This document shows positions 9,502-17,275 of a stretch of 64,000 nt of DNA, one piece after another. Positions within the stretch are counted from its first letter, which is position 1. Every line of letters begins with the position of its first letter. The position numbers were made by a program, and so were the translations under genes. The notes under the pieces are model-generated. The model did not search any database and was not told the origin of the DNA. It saw nothing but the letters and a program-made list of their open reading frames with translations. The stretch comes from Pantoea sp. Its GTDB lineage: Bacteria; Pseudomonadota; Gammaproteobacteria; Enterobacterales; Enterobacteriaceae. The DNA lies in NCBI RefSeq assembly GCF_028283705.1, contig NZ_JAPWKD010000034.1:372001-436000 (forward strand), given 5' to 3'.

Positions 9502-9756
9502 AATCGCATTTGTCTTCACCTTTTATTTACGTCAAAACAACCACCTGTCACATTCCCTCGCTGCGATTATCTCTGCGGGCTAGCAGACGGCAGCTAAATT
9601 GCAACCGCAGGCTCCCTAATTTAGCACCCCGCAGCATGTACTTTTGCCCCGATTTTCATGTACATTGATGTGCAACTTTTCCCTTGCTTCGCCTGATAGC
9701 TGATTAATTACAATAAGTTAGGAGTGGCGAAGTATTAATCCGACCTGGAGTAGAAA
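9502..9756 (+). promoter_or_regulatory. tktA upstream region
   Basis: This stretch between the repeat and tktA has no convincing open frame. It is AT-rich near 9640-9745 and should hold the tktA promoter(s). I could not single out a strong -35/-10 pair. Confidence 0.4.
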
Positions 9757-11748
9757 ATGCCCTCTCGTAAAGAGCTTGCCAACGCCATTCGCGCGTTAAG
9801 TATGGATGCAGTACAGAAAGCCAAATCGGGACACCCGGGTGCCCCGATGGGTATGGCAGATATCGCCGAAGTTCTGTGGCGTGATTTTCTGAACCATAAC
9901 CCGACGAACCCGCAGTGGGCCGCACGTGACCGCTTTGTACTGTCTAACGGCCACGGCTCAATGCTGATTTACAGCCTGCTGCACCTCAGCGGTTACGATC
10001 TGCCAATGAGCGAGCTGCAGAACTTCCGTCAGCTGCATTCCAAAACTCCAGGTCACCCGGAATACGGCTACACCGTTGGTGTTGAAACCACCACCGGCCC
10101 GCTGGGCCAGGGCATCGCCAATGCCGTCGGTTTCGCTATCGCTGAACGCACCCTGGCGGCGCAGTTCAACCGTCCGGGCCACGACATCGTGGACCACAAC
10201 ACTTATGTGTTCATGGGCGACGGCTGCATGATGGAAGGTATCTCGCACGAGGTCTGCTCCATCGCCGGTACGCTGAAACTCGGCAAACTGGTTGCCTTCT
10301 ATGATGACAACGGCATCTCTATCGACGGTCACGTGGATGGCTGGTTCACCGACGACACCGCAAAACGCTTTGAAGCCTACGGCTGGCACGTGGTGCGCGG
10401 CGTGGACGGTCACGACGCTGACGCCATCAAAAAAGCGGTGGAAGAAGCTAAAGCGGTCAGCGACAAGCCTTCTCTGCTGATGTGCAAAACCATTATCGGT
10501 TTCGGTTCCCCGAACAAAGCCGGTACCCATGATTCCCACGGCGCCCCGCTGGGCGACGCGGAAGTGGCGCTGACCCGCAAACAGCTGGGCTGGGACTACG
10601 CACCGTTTGAAATCCCGTCAGACATCTACGCGCAGTGGGATGCGAAAGAAGCCGGTCAGGCGAAAGAAGCGGCATGGGACGCGAAATTCGCGGCCTACGC
10701 GGCGGCGCACCCGGAGCTGGCGGCTGAATTCAAACGTCGTATGAACAACGAGCTGCCGGCCAACTGGGCAGAAGAGTCACAGAAATTCATTGAGCAGCTG
10801 CAGGCGAATCCGGCGAAAATCGCCAGCCGTAAAGCGTCGCAGAATGCCATCGAAGCCTTCGGTAAAATCCTGCCGGAATACCTCGGCGGTTCGGCTGACC
10901 TGGCACCAAGCAACCTGACCATGTGGTCCGGCTCTAAGCCGATCAACGAAGACCCGGCCGGTAACTACATCCATTACGGCGTGCGTGAATTCGGTATGAC
11001 CGCCATCGCCAACGGTATCGCGCTGCACGGTGGCTTCCTGCCGTACACCGCCACCTTCCTGATGTTCGTGGAATATGCGCGTAACGCGGTGCGTATGGCG
11101 GCGCTGATGAAGATCCGTCAGGTGATGGTCTACACCCACGACTCCATCGGTCTGGGCGAAGACGGTCCGACGCATCAGCCGGTTGAGCAGATGGCGAGCC
11201 TGCGTACCACCCCGAACATGAGCCTGTGGCGTCCGTGTGACCAGGTGGAATCTGCGGTGGCGTGGAAATACGCTATCGAGCGTCAGGATGGCCCGAGCGC
11301 GCTGATTTTCTCCCGCCAGAACCTGGCGCAGCAGGATCGTACGGCTGAACAGCTGGCGAACGTGGCGCGCGGCGGTTATGTGCTGAAGGACTGTGCCGGT
11401 CAGCCGGAACTGATCCTGATCGCCACCGGTTCAGAAGTGGAACTGGCAGTAGCCGCTTACGACCAGCTGACCACCGAAGGCCGCAAAGTACGCGTGGTTT
11501 CCATGCCGTCTACCGATGCGTTCGACAGGCAGGATGCGGCCTACCGCGAATCCGTGCTGCCGAAAGCAGTGGCTGCGCGCGTGGCAATTGAAGCCGGTAT
11601 CGCAGATTACTGGTTCAAGTACACCGGCCTGAACGGCGCTATCGTCGGCATGACTACCTTTGGTGAGTCGGCTCCGGCAGAACTGCTGTTCAAAGAGTTC
11701 GGCTTCACCGTTGAGAATGTGGTTGCGACTGCGAAATCTATTCTGTAA
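9757..11748 (+). CDS. tktA: Transketolase
   Basis: The product (663 aa) matches the usual length of bacterial transketolase. It moves two-carbon ketol units in the non-oxidative pentose phosphate pathway and uses thiamine diphosphate and a divalent metal. The N-terminus (MPSRKELANAIRALSMDAVQKAKSG) carries the substrate His in KSGHPGAPMG. The cofactor motif GDGCMMEG followed by the metal-binding NGISIDGH is intact, as is the C-terminal pyrimidine half (THDSIGLGEDGPTHQP). It sits upstream of epd-pgk-fbaA as in E. coli, with its own terminator. Confidence 0.98.
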   Translation: MPSRKELANAIRALSMDAVQKAKSGHPGAPMGMADIAEVLWRDFLNHNPTNPQWAARDRFVLSNGHGSMLIYSLLHLSGYDLPMSELQNFRQLHSKTPGHPEYGYTVGVETTTGPLGQGIANAVGFAIAERTLAAQFNRPGHDIVDHNTYVFMGDGCMMEGISHEVCSIAGTLKLGKLVAFYDDNGISIDGHVDGWFTDDTAKRFEAYGWHVVRGVDGHDADAIKKAVEEAKAVSDKPSLLMCKTIIGFGSPNKAGTHDSHGAPLGDAEVALTRKQLGWDYAPFEIPSDIYAQWDAKEAGQAKEAAWDAKFAAYAAAHPELAAEFKRRMNNELPANWAEESQKFIEQLQANPAKIASRKASQNAIEAFGKILPEYLGGSADLAPSNLTMWSGSKPINEDPAGNYIHYGVREFGMTAIANGIALHGGFLPYTATFLMFVEYARNAVRMAALMKIRQVMVYTHDSIGLGEDGPTHQPVEQMASLRTTPNMSLWRPCDQVESAVAWKYAIERQDGPSALIFSRQNLAQQDRTAEQLANVARGGYVLKDCAGQPELILIATGSEVELAVAAYDQLTTEGRKVRVVSMPSTDAFDRQDAAYRESVLPKAVAARVAIEAGIADYWFKYTGLNGAIVGMTTFGESAPAELLFKEFGFTVENVVATAKSIL

Positions 11749-11754
11749 GACCTA

Positions 11755-11786
11755 CGGGCGGCCTGAGTGCCGCCCGATTTGTTTTT
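11755..11786 (+). terminator. tktA terminator
   Basis: Stem CGGGCGGC / GCCGCCCG around CTGAGT, followed by ATTTGTTTTT, starting 7 bp after the tktA stop. Confidence 0.88.
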
Positions 11787-11839
11787 GGCGTAAAAACACC
11801 CAATTATTCCTCCAGTAATAATCTTAAATTGGCTGATTT

Positions 11840-11855
11840 TGTGACACAGATCCAA
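11840..11855 (+). promoter_or_regulatory. Possible CRP site upstream of epd
   Basis: TGTGACACAGATCCAA has a perfect left half-site (TGTGA) and a weak right half compared with TGTGA-N6-TCACA. It lies about 190 bp before epd. The E. coli epd-pgk promoter is known to respond to cAMP-CRP, which is why this site is listed. Confidence 0.4.
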
Positions 11856-12042
11856 TAATCAGCAGCGCACTTGATCGCAATCATTCCTGTTATTCCTTCC
11901 TTGCTTTATTCTGGCTGAACCGTTTCAGTTGTGGCGATGTGACCGTTTTCCCCCTGTACTGGCCAGCAAGAATTCCCTGTACAAAACAGGTTGAAACGCT
12001 CAGGCTAACGGCACGTTTTTTCAGGTGTTGTTGAAGGTAGAG

Positions 12043-13062
12043 ATGACCGTTCGCATAGCTATAAATGGTTTTGGTCGTATCGGGCGTAATGTGCTGCGCG
12101 CACTGTATGAAACGGGCCGCAGGGCGGAAATCACCGTGGTGGCGATCAATGAACTGGCTGAAGCCGTCGGGATGGCGCATTTGCTGAAGTATGACACCAG
12201 CCATGGTCGTTTTGCCTTTGACGTACGCCAGGAGCGCGATCTGATGTTCGTCGGTGACGATACCATCCGTATCCTGCATCAGGCCGATATCGCCACCCTG
12301 CCGTGGCAGGAACTGAATGTCGATATCGTGCTGGACTGCACCGGCGTTTTTGGCAGCCGTGCGGATGGCGAAGCCCATTTGCAGGCGGGCGCGAAGAAGG
12401 TGTTGTTCTCGCATCCGGGCGGCAACGATCTGGATGCCACGGTAGTGTTCGGTGTGAACGAACAGGCTCTTAAACAAACTGACCGCATTGTCTCCAACGC
12501 ATCCTGCACCACCAACTGTATTATTCCGGTGATAAAGTTGCTGGATGACGCCTTTGGCATTGAGTCGGGCACCGTCACCACGATCCATTCGGCGATGCAC
12601 GATCAGCAGGTGATTGATGCCTATCACAGTGATCTGCGGCGTACTCGTGCTGCAAGCCAATCGATCATTCCGGTGGATACGCGTCTGGCGGCGGGCATTA
12701 CGCGTATTTTTCCGAAATTTAACGATCGCTTCGAAGCTATCGCGGTGCGTGTGCCAACCATCAACGTGACAGCCATTGATTTAAGCGTTTCGGTACGTCA
12801 GGCGGTGAAGGCTTGTGAGGTCAACGCCTTGCTGCAAAACGCATCAGAAGGGGCATTTCGTGGTATAGTTGACTATACGGAATTACCGTTAGTCTCAGTC
12901 GATTTTAACCATGATCCGCACAGTGCCATTGTGGACGGCACCCAAACGCGGGTCAGTGGTCACCACCTCATCAAAACCCTGGTTTGGTGTGACAACGAAT
13001 GGGGCTTTGCTAACCGCATGCTCGACACAACGTTAGCAATGGCCGCAAGCGGTTTCAGGTAA
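12043..13062 (+). CDS. epd: D-erythrose-4-phosphate dehydrogenase
   Basis: The product (339 aa) oxidises erythrose 4-phosphate to 4-phosphoerythronate with NAD, the first step of the DXP-dependent pyridoxal phosphate pathway. It is a GAPDH paralogue with the Rossmann motif NGFGRIGRNVLRAL and the catalytic Cys in SNASCTTNCIIP. The start at ATG 12043 (MTVRIAING) agrees with the E. coli protein; the in-frame GTG 12025 would add only six residues. It is the first gene of the epd-pgk-fbaA cluster. Confidence 0.97.
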   Translation: MTVRIAINGFGRIGRNVLRALYETGRRAEITVVAINELAEAVGMAHLLKYDTSHGRFAFDVRQERDLMFVGDDTIRILHQADIATLPWQELNVDIVLDCTGVFGSRADGEAHLQAGAKKVLFSHPGGNDLDATVVFGVNEQALKQTDRIVSNASCTTNCIIPVIKLLDDAFGIESGTVTTIHSAMHDQQVIDAYHSDLRRTRAASQSIIPVDTRLAAGITRIFPKFNDRFEAIAVRVPTINVTAIDLSVSVRQAVKACEVNALLQNASEGAFRGIVDYTELPLVSVDFNHDPHSAIVDGTQTRVSGHHLIKTLVWCDNEWGFANRMLDTTLAMAASGFR

Positions 13063-13113
13063 GACGCGGTCTGCGTCTGGCAAAACTTATGAGAATCAAC
13101 GAGAGGGTTCACC

Positions 13114-14277
13114 ATGTCTGTAATTAAGATGACCGATCTGGATCTTGCTGGAAAACGTGTTCTGATCCGTGCCGATCTCAACGTACCAGTGAAGGAAGGG
13201 AAAGTGACGTCTGATGCACGTATCCGTGCTTCTCTGCCCACCATCGAAGCGGCGTTGAAACAGGGCGCGAAAGTGATGGTTACCTCTCACCTGGGTCGTC
13301 CGACCGAAGGTGAATACAACGAAGAGTTCTCCCTGTTACCGGTTGTTAACTATCTGAAAGACAAACTGAACGGCACCAATGTTACCCTGGCAAAAGATTA
13401 CCTCGACGGCGTTGACGTCGCTGCGGGTGAGCTGGTGGTGCTGGAAAACGTTCGTTTTAACAAAGGTGAGAAGAAAGACGACGAAGCGCTGTCGAAAAAA
13501 TACGCTGCGCTGTGCGACGTATTTGTGATGGACGCTTTTGGTACCGCGCACCGCGCACAAGCCTCTACTCATGGTGTCGGCAAATTCGCACCGATCGCCT
13601 GTGCCGGTCCGCTGCTGTCTGCCGAGCTGGAAGCGCTGGGCAAAGTGATGAGCAACCCGCAGCGTCCGCTGGTGGCGGTGGTGGGTGGTTCTAAAGTTTC
13701 TACTAAATTCGACGTGTTGCAGTCGCTGGTGAAAATCGCTGACACCGTGATCGTCGGTGGCGGTATCGCCAACACCTTCGTGGCTATCGACAACAACGTG
13801 GGTAAATCCCTGTTCGAGCCGGACTTCGTTGCGGCGGCGAAAGGCCTGCGTGACCAGTACGGTATTCCGGTTCCGACCGATTCCCGCGTAGGCACAGAAT
13901 TCTCTGAAACCGCACCGGCAACCGTGAAAAAGGTTTCCGAAGTGGCGGATAACGAAGAAATTATGGACTTCGGTGACGAAACCGCACTGGCCATGGCGAA
14001 ACTGCTGAAAGACGCCAAAACCATTCTGTGGAACGGCCCGGTTGGCGTGTTCGAATTCCCGAACTTCCGCAAAGGCACTGAAATTATTGCTAACGCTATC
14101 GCTGATAGCGAAGCGTTCTCCGTAGCAGGCGGTGGTGACACCCTGGCAGCGATTGATCTGTTCGGTATCGAAGACAAGATCTCCTACATCTCTACCGGTG
14201 GCGGTGCATTCCTCGAATTCGTGGAAGGCAAAAAACTGCCTGCTGTTGCCATGCTGGAAGAGCGCGCGAAGCAGTAA
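13114..14277 (+). CDS. pgk: Phosphoglycerate kinase
   Basis: The product (387 aa) transfers the acyl phosphate of 1,3-bisphosphoglycerate to ADP in glycolysis. The N-domain substrate residues RADLNVPV and TSHLGRPTEG and the C-domain nucleotide motif GGGDTLAA are intact. GAGAGGG precedes ATG 13114. The gap of 51 bp after epd and the conserved order support co-transcription. Confidence 0.99.
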   Translation: MSVIKMTDLDLAGKRVLIRADLNVPVKEGKVTSDARIRASLPTIEAALKQGAKVMVTSHLGRPTEGEYNEEFSLLPVVNYLKDKLNGTNVTLAKDYLDGVDVAAGELVVLENVRFNKGEKKDDEALSKKYAALCDVFVMDAFGTAHRAQASTHGVGKFAPIACAGPLLSAELEALGKVMSNPQRPLVAVVGGSKVSTKFDVLQSLVKIADTVIVGGGIANTFVAIDNNVGKSLFEPDFVAAAKGLRDQYGIPVPTDSRVGTEFSETAPATVKKVSEVADNEEIMDFGDETALAMAKLLKDAKTILWNGPVGVFEFPNFRKGTEIIANAIADSEAFSVAGGGDTLAAIDLFGIEDKISYISTGGGAFLEFVEGKKLPAVAMLEERAKQ

Positions 14278-14286
14278 TCATTTGGG

Positions 14287-14306
14287 GGCGACGCTCTGGC
14301 GTCGCC
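14287..14306 (+). other. GC-rich hairpin between pgk and fbaA
   Basis: GGCGACGC and GCGTCGCC pair around TCTG, 10 bp after the pgk stop. No T run follows, so it is more likely an mRNA stability or processing element than a strong terminator. Confidence 0.6.
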
Positions 14307-14391
14307 TGAAGGCTTGCCCTGACGCTTATGGGGCATAAAATCCAGTCCCCCTCGATTCGGGGATGAACGGTAAACGAAACAGGACACAACC

Positions 14392-15471
14392 ATGTCTAAA
14401 ATTTTTGATTTCGTAAAACCCGGCGTTGTCACTGGTGACGACGTTCAGAAAATCTTCAAAGTGGCGAAAGAGAACAAATTCGCCCTGCCAGCAGTGAACT
14501 GCGTCGGCACGGATTCCATCAACGCGGTACTGGAAGCGGCAGCGAAAGTGAAATCGCCGGTCATCGTTCAGTTCTCCAATGGTGGTGCTGCCTTCATCGC
14601 CGGTAAAGGTTACAAAACCGATAAACCGCAGGGTGCGGCGATTGCCGGTGCTATCGCCGGTGCGCATCACGTGCATCTGATGGCTGAACTGTATGGCGTG
14701 CCGGTTATCCTGCACACTGACCACTGCGCGAAAAAACTGCTGCCGTGGATCGACGGTCTGCTGGACGCGGGTGAAGCACACTTCGCCAAAACCGGTAAAC
14801 CGCTGTTTTCTTCTCACATGATCGATCTGTCTGAAGAGTCACTGGAAGAAAACATCGAGATCTCCAGCAAATACCTGACCCGCATGGCGAAACTGGGTAT
14901 GACCCTGGAAATCGAACTGGGCTGCACCGGCGGCGAAGAAGATGGTGTGGACAACAGCCACATGGACGCTTCTGCTCTGTACACCCAGCCGCAGGACGTT
15001 GATTACGCCTACACCGAGCTGAGCAAAATCAGCCCGCGTTTCACTATCGCTGCCTCCTTCGGTAACGTACACGGTGTGTACAAGCCGGGTAACGTGAAAC
15101 TGACCCCGACCATCCTGCGTGATTCTCAGAAATACGTCAGCGAAAAACACGGTCTGCCGCATAACGCGCTGGATTTCGTGTTCCACGGTGGTTCCGGTTC
15201 TTCTGCTGCGGAAATCGAAGAATCTATCAGCTACGGCGTGATCAAGATGAACATCGATACCGACACCCAATGGGCAACCTGGGACGGTATCCTGCAGTAC
15301 TACAAAAAGAACGAAGACTATCTGCAAGGCCAGCTGGGTAACCCGAACGGCGTAGATAGCCCGAACAAGAAATACTACGATCCGCGTGTATGGCTGCGCT
15401 CTGCTCAGGCTTCCATGGTGGTTCGTCTGGAACAGGCTTTCAAAGAGCTGAACGCTATCGACGTGCTGTAA
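14392..15471 (+). CDS. fbaA: Class II fructose-bisphosphate aldolase
   Basis: The product (359 aa) is the zinc-dependent aldolase that splits fructose 1,6-bisphosphate. Zinc ligands are visible in LHTDHCAKK, in FGNVHGVYKPG and in the later FHGGSGSS. The N-terminus is MSKIFDFVKPGVVTGDDVQK. It lies 114 bp after pgk, a gap that holds a hairpin and could carry an additional promoter, and it ends at a strong terminator. Confidence 0.99.
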   Translation: MSKIFDFVKPGVVTGDDVQKIFKVAKENKFALPAVNCVGTDSINAVLEAAAKVKSPVIVQFSNGGAAFIAGKGYKTDKPQGAAIAGAIAGAHHVHLMAELYGVPVILHTDHCAKKLLPWIDGLLDAGEAHFAKTGKPLFSSHMIDLSEESLEENIEISSKYLTRMAKLGMTLEIELGCTGGEEDGVDNSHMDASALYTQPQDVDYAYTELSKISPRFTIAASFGNVHGVYKPGNVKLTPTILRDSQKYVSEKHGLPHNALDFVFHGGSGSSAAEIEESISYGVIKMNIDTDTQWATWDGILQYYKKNEDYLQGQLGNPNGVDSPNKKYYDPRVWLRSAQASMVVRLEQAFKELNAIDVL

Positions 15472-15487
15472 TTTTTACTTACAGTAC

Positions 15488-15515
15488 AAAAAAGGCCCGA
15501 AAGGGCCTTTTTTTA
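15488..15515 (+). terminator. fbaA terminator
   Basis: AAAAGGCCC and GGGCCTTTT pair around GAAA, flanked by A and T runs that would let it work in both directions. Confidence 0.92.
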
Positions 15516-15659
15516 CGCATTATTTTCGGAATATTCAGTAAATTCAGACCACCTTTGGCGCTCATCCCCATTATTGTTTACCCTTGTACACGGGAGTGTC
15601 GGATTCATTCTGGCAGTTTTTGTTCTTTCCTGCGGGAAACTCAACAACAGGGCTAACAA

Positions 15660-16535
15660 ATGGAAGATTTAAATGTCGTTGACGGCATTAACAACGCGAG
15701 CGGATGGCTGGTACGTAATCAGGAGCTGATCCTGAGCTATGTCGTCAATATTGTCGCGGCGATTGCCATCATCATCATCGGGATGATTGTGGCGCGCGTG
15801 ATTTCTAACACCATCAACCGGGTGCTGGTGGCGCGCCATATCGATGCGACCGTGGCGGACTTCCTGTCGGCGCTGGTGCGCTATGGCATCATCGCTTTCA
15901 CCATTATCGCGGCACTGGGGCGCGTGGGGGTGCAGACGGCTTCGGTTATCGCCGTACTGGGTGCCGCAGGTCTGGCCGTAGGTCTGGCGTTACAGGGGTC
16001 GCTGTCTAACCTCGCCGCTGGTGTTTTGCTGGTGACTTTCCGTCCGTTCCGTACCGGTGAGTTTGTCGATCTCGGCGGCGTGACGGGTACGGTACAGAAC
16101 GTGCAGATCTTCTCCACCACCATGAAAAGCGCCGACGGTAAAATCGTCGTGGTGCCCAACGGTAAGATCATTGCCGGTAACATCGTCAACTATTCCCGTG
16201 AACCCATTCGCCGTAACGAGTTTATTATCGGCGTGGCTTACGATGCCGATGTGGACCAGGTGATTGCGTTGCTGAGAGAAGTGACCGAAGCCGACGAGCG
16301 CGTACTGAAGGATATGGGGATTCAGATCGGCCTGAACGAGCTGGCGGCTTCCTCGCTCAACTTTGTGGTGCGTTGCTGGAGCAAAAGCAGCGACCTGCAA
16401 AACGTCTACTGGGATCTGCTGAAAAACTACAAGCGCACACTTGATGCGCATGGTATCGGCATCCCTTATCCGCAGATGGATGTGCATTTCCATCAGGTGA
16501 AAAGTGACGCTGCGGTAGCTGAGCGCGCTGAATAA
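15660..16535 (+). CDS. mscS: Small-conductance mechanosensitive channel MscS
   Basis: The product (291 aa, close to the E. coli 286) is an inner-membrane heptameric channel that opens on hypo-osmotic shock. There are three membrane segments: ILSYVVNIVAAIAIIIIGM, a second around ALVRYGIIAFTIIAALG, and the pore helix with the Gly/Ala pattern VLGAAGLAVGLALQGSLSNL. The cytoplasmic beta and alpha/beta domains follow (RPFRTGEFVDLGG). It lies between fbaA and argO as in E. coli. Confidence 0.98.
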   Translation: MEDLNVVDGINNASGWLVRNQELILSYVVNIVAAIAIIIIGMIVARVISNTINRVLVARHIDATVADFLSALVRYGIIAFTIIAALGRVGVQTASVIAVLGAAGLAVGLALQGSLSNLAAGVLLVTFRPFRTGEFVDLGGVTGTVQNVQIFSTTMKSADGKIVVVPNGKIIAGNIVNYSREPIRRNEFIIGVAYDADVDQVIALLREVTEADERVLKDMGIQIGLNELAASSLNFVVRCWSKSSDLQNVYWDLLKNYKRTLDAHGIGIPYPQMDVHFHQVKSDAAVAERAE

Positions 16536-16545
16536 TCATCCTGCC

Positions 16546-16573
16546 AGGTCATTAGCAGTTTTGCTAATGACCT
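16546..16573. terminator. Hairpin after mscS
   Basis: A perfect 12-bp stem, AGGTCATTAGCA / TGCTAATGACCT around GTTT, 11 bp after the mscS stop. The following sequence is only moderately T-rich. Confidence 0.7.
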
Positions 16574-16651
16574 ATTAAATCTTTCCATTTCCTCTAATAC
16601 CCACGCCTCTCTATACTCCACGTCATCGCTACTGTTGATGGGAAAAATTAC

Positions 16652-17275
16652 GTGTTATCTGTTTATTTACAAGGGCTTGCTCTTGGGGCGTCGCTCATTC
16701 TGCCGCTAGGCCCGCAAAACGCATTTGTGATGAATCAAGGCATTAAGCGCCATTATCATCTGATGACGGCAGCCCTCTGTACGCTGAGTGATATCGCGCT
16801 GATTTGCGGCGGGATTTTTGGTGGTAGTGCGTTGCTCAATCAGTCACCGCTATTACTGATGCTGATCACCTGGGCAGGGGTAGCCTTCCTGACCTGGTAT
16901 GGCTGGGGCGCACTACGCAATGCCTGGCAGGGTGATGTGTCGCTGGCATCGACAGAAGTCATGAAACAGGGACGCTGGCGCATTATCGCCACCATGCTGG
17001 CGGTGACCTGGCTCAATCCGCATGTTTATATTGATACGTTTGTGGTGCTGGGCAGCCTGGGTGGACAACTACCGTCGGCAGAAGCGCGGCGCTGGTTTGC
17101 ACTGGGCAGCGTCAGTGCCTCGGTTATCTGGTTTTTTGGCCTGGCACTGCTGGCGGCCTGGTTATCCCCGCGGCTGCACACCGTGCGGGCGCAGCGGATC
17201 ATTAACCTGCTGGTGGGATCGGTAATGTGGGTGATCGCCTTCCAGCTGGCGCGTCAGGGCATCGCCAACTGGTGA
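16652..17275 (+). CDS. argO: Arginine exporter ArgO (LysE family)
   Basis: The product (207 aa) is an inner-membrane exporter of arginine, also active on toxic analogues such as canavanine. It starts at GTG 16652 (read MLSVYLQGLALGASLILPLGPQNAFVMNQG by family comparison, shown here in part). The conserved WLNPHVYIDTFVVLGS segment and about six membrane helices are present. In E. coli it is activated by ArgP (with arginine) and repressed by Lrp; argP is present at 22.6 kb. The 3' end overlaps the oppositely oriented FAD oxidoreductase by 22 bp. Confidence 0.96.
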   Translation: MLSVYLQGLALGASLILPLGPQNAFVMNQGIKRHYHLMTAALCTLSDIALICGGIFGGSALLNQSPLLLMLITWAGVAFLTWYGWGALRNAWQGDVSLASTEVMKQGRWRIIATMLAVTWLNPHVYIDTFVVLGSLGGQLPSAEARRWFALGSVSASVIWFFGLALLAAWLSPRLHTVRAQRIINLLVGSVMWVIAFQLARQGIANW

